Below, piece by piece: positions 1 through 7,956 of a stretch of DNA of 64,000 bases; position 1 is the first letter of the stretch; each line of letters starts with the position of its first letter. The notes under the pieces were generated by a model, which did no database searches, was not told the origin of the DNA, and worked only from the letters and a program-made list of their open reading frames with translations. The position numbers and the translations under genes are program-made. Origin of the DNA: Cacconaster sp964598495 (GTDB taxonomy: Bacteria; Bacteroidota; Bacteroidia; Bacteroidales; UBA932); contig CAZRBY010000003.1 of assembly GCA_964598495.1 (NCBI GenBank), positions 1 through 64,000 of the forward strand. The letters are read 5' to 3'.

Positions 1-420
1 CATCGCCCCGCCGCAGGCGGGGAGGGATGTGCGAACGCAGTGAGCAAATCCCGGATAGAGAGATTCTTGAACGGAATTGTGCGAGTGAAACGAGCAAATC
101 CCGTAGAGAGAGATTCTTGAACGGAATTGTGCGAGTGAAACGAGCAAATCCCGGAGAGAGAGGGATTCTCGAACGGAATTGTGCGAGTGAAACGAGCAAA
201 TCCCGGAGAGAGAGGCGTTATTGCGCAACTTCATGCCTTGAGCATTGCAAGGGCCCCAACGGCGAGTAAAAAGGGATGTGCGAGCGCAGCGAGCAAATCC
301 CGGAGAGAGAGGGATTCTCGAACGGAATTGTCGAAGCGAAGCGACGAAATCCCGGAGAGAGAGGGATTCTCGAACGGAATTGTCGAAGCGAAGCGACGAA
401 ATCCCGAGGAGAGGAAATCA
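1..420. repeat. Tandem array of ~50-bp REP-like hairpin repeats
   Basis: Seven copies of a roughly 29-30 bp core lie at 24-52, 73-102, 123-152, 175-204, 273-301, 324-353 and 376-405, with 49-52 bp between starts except for one 98-bp step where unique sequence (205-272) intervenes. Each core begins GGGAT or GGAATT and ends AAATCCC, so the ends pair as an imperfect stem. The centre is one of three types: GCGAACGCAGTGAGC-like, GCGAGTGAAACGAGC, or CGAAGCGAAGCGACG. The linkers are purine-rich (GAGAGAGAGGGATTCTCGAAC). Short open frames through it are low-complexity and not credible genes. It also fills the gene-free stretch before the first gene and may continue left of the window. Confidence 0.85.
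6..22. repeat. GC-rich perfect hairpin at the array edge
   Basis: CCCCGCC (6-12) and GGCGGGG (16-22) are perfect complements around a GCA loop, immediately before the first repeat core. No T-tract follows on the plus strand. It may be the end of another repeat unit or the terminator stem of a gene outside the window. Confidence 0.6.
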
Positions 421-422
421 TT

Positions 423-1211
423 TCAACCTGTTATACTCTTCACAGTTGACTCTACTTCTATTATTTTTTCAGGATCGAAACTACGATGTTCGTTATGAAA
501 TACATATCCTAACTGATTGCTCACACATTCAGTTTTTCCGATAAATTTGTCGATGTTCCGATGTGAATGTCCATAAATCCAGTAATCTATCGGACTTTTC
601 TCTATATAATCTGCTAATTCAACCGTAAATGCCCCATTTATTTTGCTTTCAGCAAAATCAGGAGAAGCTAATTGAAAAGATGGAACATGATGGGTAACTA
701 CAATTATATATTCAGCTGTACTTTTAGCCACTTCACTCTGAATAAATCGAAAACATTTATCGTGTTCACAGTTAAATTTGTCCCATGTTAATAGTTCTGC
801 ATTATATAAAATCCTGTGAAAATCATTGACATAATGTTCGGTAAGATAGGCTTCTTCCAACGGTATTTTGGCCCATAAAGTTGAAACAATAAAGTCAACG
901 TTTTCAATTCTAACGACAGCATTATAATAGCAGTTTACATTATCTCGAATAGAACAAACCAAGCCATGCGGCATATTAGCCAAATCGTAATACTTGTATA
1001 ATTCGTGATTCCCTACAGCTACAATCACTTGCTTATAATTTTTTGACGCCCAATTCCAAAACGGATGCTTGATATAATTACTATCGTTAAGATAACCAAT
1101 ATCGCCTGCCAGAACAAGGATATCGCCTAAAGCTTTCAATGGATTCCCTTTTAAATAACTGTAATTATCTGAAAATTCCAAATGTAAGTCCGACGCGTAT
1201 TGAATTCTCAT
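423..1211 (-). CDS. Calcineurin-like metallophosphoesterase
   Basis: A 262-residue protein with the ordered metal-binding motifs of calcineurin-type phosphoesterases: D8-x-H10 at the N-terminus, G36-D37, G67-N-H-E70, the H174-H175 pair and G214-H-S-H217. These residues normally hold a two-metal centre that cleaves phosphomonoesters or phosphodiesters. No signal peptide is visible, so it is probably cytoplasmic. It starts 11 bp after the nucleotidyltransferase gene ends, so it looks like the third gene of the operon beginning near 2952. The AT-rich composition differs from the housekeeping genes to its right. The family assignment is firm; the substrate is unknown. Confidence 0.85.
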   Translation of the reverse strand: MRIQYASDLHLEFSDNYSYLKGNPLKALGDILVLAGDIGYLNDSNYIKHPFWNWASKNYKQVIVAVGNHELYKYYDLANMPHGLVCSIRDNVNCYYNAVVRIENVDFIVSTLWAKIPLEEAYLTEHYVNDFHRILYNAELLTWDKFNCEHDKCFRFIQSEVAKSTAEYIIVVTHHVPSFQLASPDFAESKINGAFTVELADYIEKSPIDYWIYGHSHRNIDKFIGKTECVSNQLGYVFHNEHRSFDPEKIIEVESTVKSITG

Positions 1212-1222
1212 ATTATTATAGT

Positions 1223-2002
1223 TTATTCTATTCCAAATATTTCTTTCATAATGCCAAGATAACCACTAATATCATCATCTGTACGTTTCAAACTATCACG
1301 CAAAGACTGATTCGGTAAAGATTTTTCTATCATACTAATGAATAAGCTCACATCATTTTTTATGATAGCCGGTAATTCTACCGGTGTTAAAGGGTCAATA
1401 CGCATAGCCAAAAGTTTGAAAACATCATCACGATGCTTTTTAATATCGGCACTATGAACATGCGGATTGGTTTTCTTTTCTTCAGTCAGATTTAAAAATG
1501 CCTTAATTTTCAAACAGAGAAGGGAAAGCGGATCAGCAATGCGAACACCTGCTTCGATTATACTGCCGTCAATGACGTGACGATAGTATTCTTCATCCAG
1601 CAATATTGCTGAAAGGCTTGATATTCCTTCTCCTAAAGGAATAGGAGTTAAATGAAAGCCTGTTGGCGCTTCTAAAACTTCGGGAAATTTAGATAACAAT
1701 TCTACTCGAACCGGAAACCCATTCTTTGGATTGATAAACCTGAATAATTCGTTTGATCGATTTTTCCCTTCCCGTTTCCTTTGGCGAGTTTCATACTCTC
1801 CCTCAGTAATAAAATCCCAAAAGCGTTTTCCAAATTCTGGTGTCATATTTTCAATGACCAATATCAAATCAATATCGTCGGTTGCACGTGGATTCATTTC
1901 TGTATCCTGCAAAGCGATATCGCAAGCCGTTCCACCTATTATCACATAGTTATCTTCGAATCCGGCGAAGTGATTCTTAAATTTCTCCAACCCCTTTACC
2001 AT
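1223..2002 (-). CDS. AbiEii-like nucleotidyltransferase (putative toxin)
   Basis: A 259-residue protein with a nucleotidyltransferase signature near the N-terminus: G23-G24-T25, then R39-A-T-D-D43-I-D45, the paired acidic residues that hold metal in the polymerase-beta fold. The middle and C-terminal parts are mainly helical, as in the AbiEii/AbiGii toxin family, which transfers nucleotides to tRNA or related targets. Its start overlaps the end of the upstream gene by 7 bp, the translational coupling common in toxin-antitoxin pairs. The assignment rests on motif and arrangement, not on an alignment. A housekeeping nucleotidyltransferase role is less likely because of the coupled wHTH gene and the AT-rich context. 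Confidence 0.65.
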   Translation of the reverse strand: MVKGLEKFKNHFAGFEDNYVIIGGTACDIALQDTEMNPRATDDIDLILVIENMTPEFGKRFWDFITEGEYETRQRKREGKNRSNELFRFINPKNGFPVRVELLSKFPEVLEAPTGFHLTPIPLGEGISSLSAILLDEEYYRHVIDGSIIEAGVRIADPLSLLCLKIKAFLNLTEEKKTNPHVHSADIKKHRDDVFKLLAMRIDPLTPVELPAIIKNDVSLFISMIEKSLPNQSLRDSLKRTDDDISGYLGIMKEIFGIE

Positions 2003-2952
2003 TTCAACTCCTCCATCATTATTTCCAATTCTTTTTCAATTCGTGGATCCGGATCATCCTTCATAGAGAGGTACAACGAAAGTTTATCAACTATTCCACC
2101 ATTCATTTGATAGGGTATTGTAACCGGGTATTTCCACACCTCGACTCTATACAAACCCTCTATTTCGTTATACTCACCATCCGTCTGGTTAAAGTGCCTG
2201 TCCCAAACTGCCATTGTTCCATATTTTTCAGGCTTTAAGTGAGAATAGTGTGACAAGGCATTTACCCCACTTATAGCGAAATTAACTTCAGGCATTTCGT
2301 CACAATATAACACTTTCTTTACAGGTGGCAACAAATAACTTTGAGCTTTTGTCCATAAATCACGCTTTGAACCCTTAAAGCGAATCAATTTAATTCTTGT
2401 ATCACTTTGAATTTCAGAGTCACATAATTGGCACTTTTCAAGATTTGTGACTGCACGTGCCAATGTCAAATAATTGAAAGGAACTATTCCTTCCAACATC
2501 TTAATCGTAAATCCATTGTCGCTATTACTTTCTAAAAGATGATATAGCAATAGATATTGCGCTGCAGGTGTTAATCTCCTTGGTTTCTTATCTTGTTTTT
2601 TAGCTTGAACATTCACGATTAAAGTAGGCAGGAAAGCATATTTATCCGAAACAATAAAATAAACCTCTTGATTAATTAGGCGTGTACGTTCATAATAGGC
2701 CGGCGAATCTAAAAGGAAAACAACAGGTATATTCATAACAGTCTCTACCTGTCGAGCAATCTTCTTATAAATCCTTGGGGTAATGTAATCAAGTGCGTTT
2801 TTGGCCTTTATGACACACAAAATTTGATTATTAAAGTCCATAGTATAAAATGAAAACCTCAAAATTAAATCAGCACTAAGGCCACGCAGCTTTTCTTTTT
2901 TTATAGGAATCAACTCTTTTTGAATACCTAATATTGAAATCATATTACTCAT
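1996..2952 (-). CDS. AbiEi-like winged-helix regulator (putative antitoxin)
   Basis: A 318-residue protein. Residues about 1-125 form an alpha/beta region I do not recognise. Residues about 128-190 (from LTPAAQYLLLYHLL to the lysine/arginine-rich strand) look like a MarR/AbiEi-type winged helix. The C-terminal 120 residues are mixed alpha/beta, with a conserved-looking VNALSHYSHL segment similar to the C-terminal half of AbiEi-like antitoxins. It is first in an operon with the overlapping nucleotidyltransferase. Upstream sits a palindromic site around the promoter, as expected for an autoregulator. Role inferred from domain type and context. Confidence 0.55.
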   Translation of the reverse strand: MSNMISILGIQKELIPIKKEKLRGLSADLILRFSFYTMDFNNQILCVIKAKNALDYITPRIYKKIARQVETVMNIPVVFLLDSPAYYERTRLINQEVYFIVSDKYAFLPTLIVNVQAKKQDKKPRRLTPAAQYLLLYHLLESNSDNGFTIKMLEGIVPFNYLTLARAVTNLEKCQLCDSEIQSDTRIKLIRFKGSKRDLWTKAQSYLLPPVKKVLYCDEMPEVNFAISGVNALSHYSHLKPEKYGTMAVWDRHFNQTDGEYNEIEGLYRVEVWKYPVTIPYQMNGGIVDKLSLYLSMKDDPDPRIEKELEIMMEELKW

Positions 2953-2960
2953 AATCAGCT

Positions 2961-3036
2961 ATTATCTCATAATTTTGCTCTATTATCACATGTAATGATA
3001 ATAATGCAAAAATAGTGATAATATTCATTTTTGCAA
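2961..3036 (-). promoter_or_regulatory. Promoter with overlapping palindromic operator for the AbiE-like operon
   Basis: On the minus strand a TTGC (plus 3033-3036), an 18-bp spacer and TATTTTTG (plus 3007-3014) match the phylum's -33/-7 promoter pattern. The perfect 9-bp inverted repeat TATTATCAC (2981-2989) / GTGATAATA (3015-3023) places one arm inside the spacer and the other just past the expected start site. Two weaker half-sites are ATTATCTC (2961-2968) and AATGATAAT (2994-3002). This is a typical layout for a repressor that blocks its own promoter. Confidence 0.6.
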
Positions 3037-3067
3037 GCCAACTGACGCAATTCCCCCTATTCCCCTC

Positions 3068-3102
3068 AAAAAATGACGCGAATAACAGAGTTAATCGCGT
3101 CA
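3068..3102 (-). terminator. Rho-independent terminator of the transglutaminase gene
   Basis: TGACGCGA (3074-3081) pairs perfectly with TCGCGTCA (3095-3102); beyond one mismatch the stem continues with TAA/TTA around a CAGAG loop. Read on the minus strand, the stem is followed by six T (plus A at 3068-3073). It lies 30 bp past the stop codon of the gene ending at 3132. Confidence 0.75.
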
Positions 3103-3131
3103 TCTATATCAAAAGTATAACCAAACAATCC

Positions 3132-4487
3132 CTACTTCTCCTCGTAACTATACTGAATATCCGAAATCCAGCCGCTCCATTTGTCGAAATAGAGATTGCC
3201 TCCCTCCCACTCAACTTCGCCGCGCTGGAAATCCACGGTCTCGCTGCGGATGAACTTCTTGGCGGGAGAAAACTCACCTGAATAGTCACTGTTCACAATC
3301 CAGCGGTAAGCATCCAGACCCTTTGTATAGAAGTGATATTCGTCATCATTATCCTTAACATTATAGCGTCCGCGTCCGAATGACTGGTCGGTGGGCACCC
3401 ATCCGATACCCTCATAATATACCTCAAGCCAATCGTGCATATTGACGCTATTCGGATGAAGCATCCAGCCGCTCTGCCATCTTGCCGGCACACCGGCATA
3501 GCGCGCCATAGTAATCAAAAGCAAGCCCACTTGTCCGCAATCACCATGATTGTTGTCAAGCACATACTCGGGAATATTCTCTATAGTGGAATACTCGCGC
3601 GCGCTGGCCCAGGGGTAGTTGTCGGCAATCCAGCGATAGATCTTCTTAACCTTAATGTAAGGATTGGTTTCCGTACCTACGATAGAGTCGGTTATCTTCT
3701 TTATACGGTCAGTGAAAATGACATGGGTAGCCTTTTCTGCGGTGTATTCCTTGTATAGTCGACTTCCTGTATCATATGGTTTTATATCCTCCGGATTGAA
3801 GTCATACCACTCGTTGTAACACTTGAAAGAGAGTTCGTATGAGAAAACAGTCGGCTGTCCGGCAACCGCAATTTTCTCCATATAGATGCTCTTGTGGACG
3901 TATTTGTCAGAAGAGATCTTGTATTTCGGCTCTGAGGTGGAAATCAGGCGTATATCCTTGACACTGTTCTGGTCTTCGCGAGGATAAGGCATCCAGGCAC
4001 GAAGCACCGTGCTGTCAGGCACAACATCGGGTTTTACAGTCAAAGTGTACTTGATGGTCATAGTAACTGGCATGACAAGACTTTTCTTCTGCTCTCTTAT
4101 GGCCTTGATTACCTCTTTATTGTAGCCATCAAGGAAGATGTGAAGCTGATCCACCTGTACTCCTTCAACCTGTTCAAATACTTTTTTTGCCTCCTTGTCG
4201 ATACGGAAGAGATTTCGTCCCGCATTGCGGAAATAACGCTTTTGCCCATCGATAAATCTACTCTCAAGGACATTAGTAGCCTCCCATGCGGCAACCTGCT
4301 CCGCTGTCAACTCCGGGTAATAGAGTTTCAGATAATTGACAATGTAACTGCTGTCGCGGGAAAAATCAATGGCGATTCTCGCCTCTCTTTCCTCTTCTGA
4401 AATATTGATCGAAGGATCTGAAGAAGAAAAACGTCCACACCCGCATACCACGGATATGGACATTAGTATTAGGAATAGTTTACGCAT
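3132..4487 (-). CDS. Transglutaminase-like lipoprotein
   Basis: A 451-residue protein beginning with a lipoprotein signal (hydrophobic stretch ending in cysteines 15 and 17), so probably anchored in an envelope membrane. The C-terminal part carries a transglutaminase/protease-like core with the usual triad visible: C317 in HGDCGQVG, H351 in NMHDWLEVY and D367 in WVPTDQSFG. The 300 residues before it contain beta-rich sequence typical of the N-terminal domain of bacterial transglutaminase-like proteins. Members of this superfamily often act as cysteine peptidases or amidases rather than cross-linkers; the substrate is unknown. It follows efp by 37 bp on the same strand with no obvious terminator between them. 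Confidence 0.8.
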   Translation of the reverse strand: MRKLFLILMSISVVCGCGRFSSSDPSINISEEEREARIAIDFSRDSSYIVNYLKLYYPELTAEQVAAWEATNVLESRFIDGQKRYFRNAGRNLFRIDKEAKKVFEQVEGVQVDQLHIFLDGYNKEVIKAIREQKKSLVMPVTMTIKYTLTVKPDVVPDSTVLRAWMPYPREDQNSVKDIRLISTSEPKYKISSDKYVHKSIYMEKIAVAGQPTVFSYELSFKCYNEWYDFNPEDIKPYDTGSRLYKEYTAEKATHVIFTDRIKKITDSIVGTETNPYIKVKKIYRWIADNYPWASAREYSTIENIPEYVLDNNHGDCGQVGLLLITMARYAGVPARWQSGWMLHPNSVNMHDWLEVYYEGIGWVPTDQSFGRGRYNVKDNDDEYHFYTKGLDAYRWIVNSDYSGEFSPAKKFIRSETVDFQRGEVEWEGGNLYFDKWSGWISDIQYSYEEK

Positions 4488-4524
4488 AGCGTATATGTCT
4501 AAAAGGTTAACTCATAAAAAAGGA

Positions 4525-5091
4525 CTATCTCACTCTTTCGCCGTATGATCTGTCAGTTGTATTTACTCTGATGCGATCGCCCTGGTTGATGAAAAGAGGA
4601 ACCATTATTTCTGCACCTGTCTCAAGAGTGGCAGCCTTCAGTGCATTTGTGGAAGCGGTGTCACCCTTAACTGCGGGTTCGGTATAGGTAACCTCAAGCT
4701 CAACATAAGTAGGAAGCTCACAGGTAAGATACCTATCTTCGTCAGCCCAATATACCATTTGCACAGTCTGTCCATCCTTCATAAGGTCATTGTTTTCAAC
4801 CATATCCTTCTCGAGGTGTACCTGATCATAAGTCTCAGTGTTCATGAAATGGAATCCATCCTCATCAGAATATAGGAACTGGTAAGTGCGATGCTCAACT
4901 GTAATAGTATCAATTTTTTCTCCTGCAGTAAAGGTATTCTCGAGAATACGTCCATTCTCAAGGTTGCGTAGTTTGGATTTTACAAAAGCGGGACCTTTGC
5001 CTGGTTTCACATGCTGGAACCATACTATAGAGCAGGGTTTTCCGTTAAAATTCAAATAGAGTCCGTTCTTAAAATCTGCTGTTGTTGCCAT
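4525..5091 (-). CDS. efp: Elongation factor P
   Basis: A 188-residue protein, the normal EF-P length, with three beta-barrel domains. EF-P enters the ribosome between the P and E sites and relieves stalling at polyproline. The modification loop reads KPGKGPA, so the tip residue is lysine (K32), not the arginine of the EarP-dependent group. The C-terminal DRSYGERVR matches the conserved end of the family. A TATATTTG -7 element sits 46 bp upstream of the start. Confidence 0.97.
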   Translation of the reverse strand: MATTADFKNGLYLNFNGKPCSIVWFQHVKPGKGPAFVKSKLRNLENGRILENTFTAGEKIDTITVEHRTYQFLYSDEDGFHFMNTETYDQVHLEKDMVENNDLMKDGQTVQMVYWADEDRYLTCELPTYVELEVTYTEPAVKGDTASTNALKAATLETGAEIMVPLFINQGDRIRVNTTDRSYGERVR

Positions 5092-5136
5092 AAAAAGTAT
5101 ATATAATTTGATAATTGTCCCGAAAAATTCAACTTA

Positions 5137-5144
5137 CAAATATA
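5137..5144 (-). promoter_or_regulatory. Candidate -7 element for efp
   Basis: TATATTTG on the minus strand fits the TAnnTTTG consensus of Bacteroidota promoters and lies in the 59-bp gap between ispH and efp. No good -33 TTTG is found at 18-20 bp, so this is a moderate call. Confidence 0.4.
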
Positions 5145-5150
5145 CTGAAT

Positions 5151-6014
5151 TTATTTCAATATGGAAGAAAGGCATTCCATTGCCTCCTCCAATTGCCACG
5201 CAGGAGTGGAAGTAGCGCCGCAAATGCCAATGCTATCACCATCGCTAATCCAAGCAGGGTCCACCTGTGAAGCCTCCTCAATCCACCAGGAACGGGGATT
5301 GACACTTTTGCAAAGGTCAAACAGCACTTTACCGTTGGAACTCTCCCTGCCGCTGATGAAGAGTATCATCGAGTGACTCCGCGCAAAGTTCACAAGAGAC
5401 TCGTGTCTTGTACTCACCTGTGCACAAATGGTATTATGCACCGTTACATCCTTTCCCTTGGACCTCATAATTTCCACTATAGTTTCATACTCCAAAGGGT
5501 CCTGTGTGGTCTGTGAGAAGAGCTCTATCGGCATGGAAAAATCCACTTCGAAAACATCGTCAGTACTGCCTATAACCACCGCACAACCTTCGGTCTGCCC
5601 AACAAGTCCATTGACTTCAGCGTGTCCATGTTTACCAAAGATTACCACCGTACCACCTACACTCTTCATACGGAGAAAAGCCTTGCGCACCTCCTGTTGA
5701 AGACGAAGCACTACCGGACAGGTGCAGTCAATCAGAGCAATTCCCATTGCATCAGCCTTTGCATAAGTGGAAGGGGGCTCACCATGAGCTCTAATCAAAA
5801 GTACACTGCCGGAGATGCTATCCATGGAATCAATATCCACAATGCGCAGCCCCTTGGACTTGAGCCGATCTATTTCGAGTGAATTGTGCACAATGGGGCC
5901 CAAAGAGTAGAGAGTATTATGAAGGGCAAGGTATTTTTCAGCCTGCCGAACCGCTTTTACCACTCCTGGACAAAAACCGGAAGATGAATCTATTTCCAGT
6001 TTAACATTCATCAA
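5151..6014 (-). CDS. ispH: 4-hydroxy-3-methylbut-2-enyl diphosphate reductase
   Basis: A 287-residue IspH/LytB enzyme, the last step of the MEP pathway, making IPP and DMAPP from HMBPP with an iron-sulfur cluster. The three cluster cysteines are C15 (FCPGV), C99 (CTCPVV) and C197 (TICAQVS). Substrate-binding histidines are seen in SLGPIVHN (H43), RAHGEP (H77) and GKHGHAEVNG (H131 with E133). The start overlaps the end of cmk by 4 bp; the second codon is also ATG and could be the true start. dxs of the same pathway lies at 34433-36298. Confidence 0.95.
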   Translation of the reverse strand: MMNVKLEIDSSSGFCPGVVKAVRQAEKYLALHNTLYSLGPIVHNSLEIDRLKSKGLRIVDIDSMDSISGSVLLIRAHGEPPSTYAKADAMGIALIDCTCPVVLRLQQEVRKAFLRMKSVGGTVVIFGKHGHAEVNGLVGQTEGCAVVIGSTDDVFEVDFSMPIELFSQTTQDPLEYETIVEIMRSKGKDVTVHNTICAQVSTRHESLVNFARSHSMILFISGRESSNGKVLFDLCKSVNPRSWWIEEASQVDPAWISDGDSIGICGATSTPAWQLEEAMECLSSILK

Positions 6015-6700
6015 AAATCCATATCAAACTTGGCCTTGAGCACCCAACCCAGCCATATCATCTGCTGGCTCACCGAGATATAGCTGTTATCAAGTACTAC
6101 CGCATCCTCAGCCTGACGCAGGGGATTCATTTCACGATGCGAATCAATATAATCCCTCTCAAGCACATTGCGGTAAATCTCATCGAAATCAGCCTTCTCA
6201 CCTTTGGCCACCAACTGATCAACACGTCTCTGCGCCCTGATTTTAGCATCAGCCACCATAAAAATCTTCAGGTCCGCCTCCGGAAAAACTGCAGTGCCGA
6301 TGTCGCGACCATCCATCACCACTCCCATAGGACCATAGCCACGAAGGAGTGAGTCCACAAAATTACGGACGAATGGAAGTGTTGCTATCGGACTTACACT
6401 ATTGGAAACATCCAGCAGGCGTATGCGCGACTCGACATTCACTCCGTTGAGACAGATCTCAGCCCTACCCTCAGGATTATCCCTGTTATAGGAAATCTCT
6501 ACTTTACCTGCAACAAGATCTTGCTCTAGAGAGGGAGTATCTATTACATTGTCCTTAATATAGCCGTGCTGAAGAGCGAAAAGGGTAACCGCACGGTAAA
6601 TAGCGCCGGAATCGAGGTAAATCAACCCCAAACGTGCTGCTATTAGCTTAGCAAATGTACTTTTGCCAGTTGAAGAATAGCCGTCTATTGCAATAATCAT
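6011..6700 (-). CDS. cmk: Cytidylate kinase
   Basis: A 229-residue kinase that phosphorylates CMP/dCMP with ATP. The P-loop GYSSTGKST is at residues 7-15. The DSGAIYRAVTL segment binds the acceptor nucleotide, and VVMDGRDIGTAVFP is the family signature. It overlaps ispH by 4 bp, so the two are translationally coupled; cmk and ispH are neighbours or fused in several other bacterial groups. Transcription probably starts in the intergenic region shared with the divergent response regulator gene. Confidence 0.95.
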   Translation of the reverse strand: MIIAIDGYSSTGKSTFAKLIAARLGLIYLDSGAIYRAVTLFALQHGYIKDNVIDTPSLEQDLVAGKVEISYNRDNPEGRAEICLNGVNVESRIRLLDVSNSVSPIATLPFVRNFVDSLLRGYGPMGVVMDGRDIGTAVFPEADLKIFMVADAKIRAQRRVDQLVAKGEKADFDEIYRNVLERDYIDSHREMNPLRQAEDAVVLDNSYISVSQQMIWLGWVLKAKFDMDF

Positions 6701-6726
6701 ATCTCTCTCTATTTGGTGTTAAAACA

Positions 6727-6773
6727 CAAAAATAGACAAAAAAACTCTATCTTTGTCCTTTACAACAAATATA
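6727..6773. promoter_or_regulatory. Divergent promoter region between cmk and the NtrC-like gene
   Basis: On the plus strand TATCTTTG (6748-6755) is a -7 element 27 bp before the regulator start. On the minus strand TATTTTTG (plus 6727-6734) and TATATTTG (plus 6766-6773) are candidate -7 elements for cmk. Neither direction has a well-spaced -33 TTTG, so which copies are used is not certain. Confidence 0.45.
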
Positions 6774-6782
6774 TAACCGCTC

Positions 6783-7943
6783 ATGAAAATCCTGATTATT
6801 GATGACGAACGCAGTATCCGCAATGCTCTGAAAGATATCCTGGAAATGGACAATCACACAGTGGCGTTGGCCTGTGATGGCAAAGAAGGTGTGGAGGCAG
6901 CTCTCAGCGGTAACTACGATGCCATATTCTGTGATATCAAAATGCCGAGAATGGATGGAATAGAGGTGCTTGACACCCTCGCCAGGGAAGGTTGCGAATC
7001 CTCGATAATTATGATTTCGGGACATGGCACTATAGACACGGCCGTGGAGTGCATTAAAAAGGGTGCATTCGACTTCATCGAAAAGCCACTCGATCTCAAC
7101 AGAATACTCATAACCCTAAAAAATGCCACTGACAAGACACAACTGGTAAAAGAAACCACCATTCTAAAGAAGAAGGTCAGCGCAAAATATGAAATCATAG
7201 GTGAATCGACAGCCATAAAGCACATTAAGGATATAGTGGACAGAGTAGCCCCAACAGAGGCCAGAGTCCTCATAACCGGATCCAACGGTACGGGTAAAGA
7301 ACTTGTGGCCAGACGCCTTCACGAAAAGAGCACTCGCTCCTCGGCTCCCTTCATTGAGGTCAATTGCGCAGCTATTCCCAGTGAACTTATCGAAAGCGAA
7401 CTTTTCGGACACGAAAAGGGAGCATTTACCTCCGCCGTAAGACAGCACAAGGGTAAATTTGAACAGGCTGACGGCGGTACTCTATTCCTCGACGAAATCG
7501 GTGATATGAGCCTTGCCGCACAAGCTAAGGTGTTGAGAGTACTCCAAGAGAACAAAATAACCAGAGTCGGTAGCGACAAGGATATCACCGTTAATGTCAG
7601 GGTAGTGGCCGCCACCAACAAAAATATCACCGAGGAGATTGAGAAAGGCAATTTTAGAGAAGACCTCTACCACCGTCTGAGCGTCATACTGGTCCATGTG
7701 CCAAAACTTGCCGAACGCATCGAAGATATTCCCCTTCTGGTTGAACATTTCATAAAACAGATAAGTAAGGAAATGGGAATCGCTCCCAAAAAAGTAACTT
7801 CCGAAGCCTATGAGGAGCTGAACAAACTCCCATGGAGAGGTAATATACGTGAACTCCGTAATGTCACAGAACGTCTGATGATTCTCTGCGGGCCTAAAAT
7901 TACCAAAGAAGATATAATAGCATACGCAACTCCGGCGATCTAA
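6783..7943 (+). CDS. NtrC-family response regulator without DNA-binding domain
   Basis: 386 residues: an N-terminal receiver domain (D7, D8, phospho-acceptor D51, K101) and a sigma-54-type AAA+ domain with Walker A GSNGTGKE (166-173), a GAFTSA loop (213-218) in place of the usual GAFTGA, Walker B TLFLDE (233-238) and the C-terminal WRGNIREL helix. NtrC-like proteins normally add a Fis-type helix-turn-helix of 60-90 residues; this one stops at ITKEDIIAYATPAI, and der starts 13 bp later, leaving no room for it. The NtrY-like kinase at 9266-12881 is a plausible partner. It may act on sigma-54 promoters from solution or through another DNA-binding protein. Confidence 0.85.
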   Translation: MKILIIDDERSIRNALKDILEMDNHTVALACDGKEGVEAALSGNYDAIFCDIKMPRMDGIEVLDTLAREGCESSIIMISGHGTIDTAVECIKKGAFDFIEKPLDLNRILITLKNATDKTQLVKETTILKKKVSAKYEIIGESTAIKHIKDIVDRVAPTEARVLITGSNGTGKELVARRLHEKSTRSSAPFIEVNCAAIPSELIESELFGHEKGAFTSAVRQHKGKFEQADGGTLFLDEIGDMSLAAQAKVLRVLQENKITRVGSDKDITVNVRVVAATNKNITEEIEKGNFREDLYHRLSVILVHVPKLAERIEDIPLLVEHFIKQISKEMGIAPKKVTSEAYEELNKLPWRGNIRELRNVTERLMILCGPKITKEDIIAYATPAI

Positions 7944-7956
7944 TATAGACATCAAT

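Noticed and set aside
1..420. CRISPR array
   Set aside because: The units are about 50 bp with near-identical linkers instead of unique spacers, and no cas genes are present.
27..544. Short protein-coding frames in the repeat array
   Set aside because: They overlap in several frames and only translate the repeats (RVKRANPGER-like peptides), with no independent support.
7941..7956. Lost HTH of the NtrC-like regulator through a frameshift
   Set aside because: Only 13 bp remain before der, so no HTH coding sequence exists in any frame.
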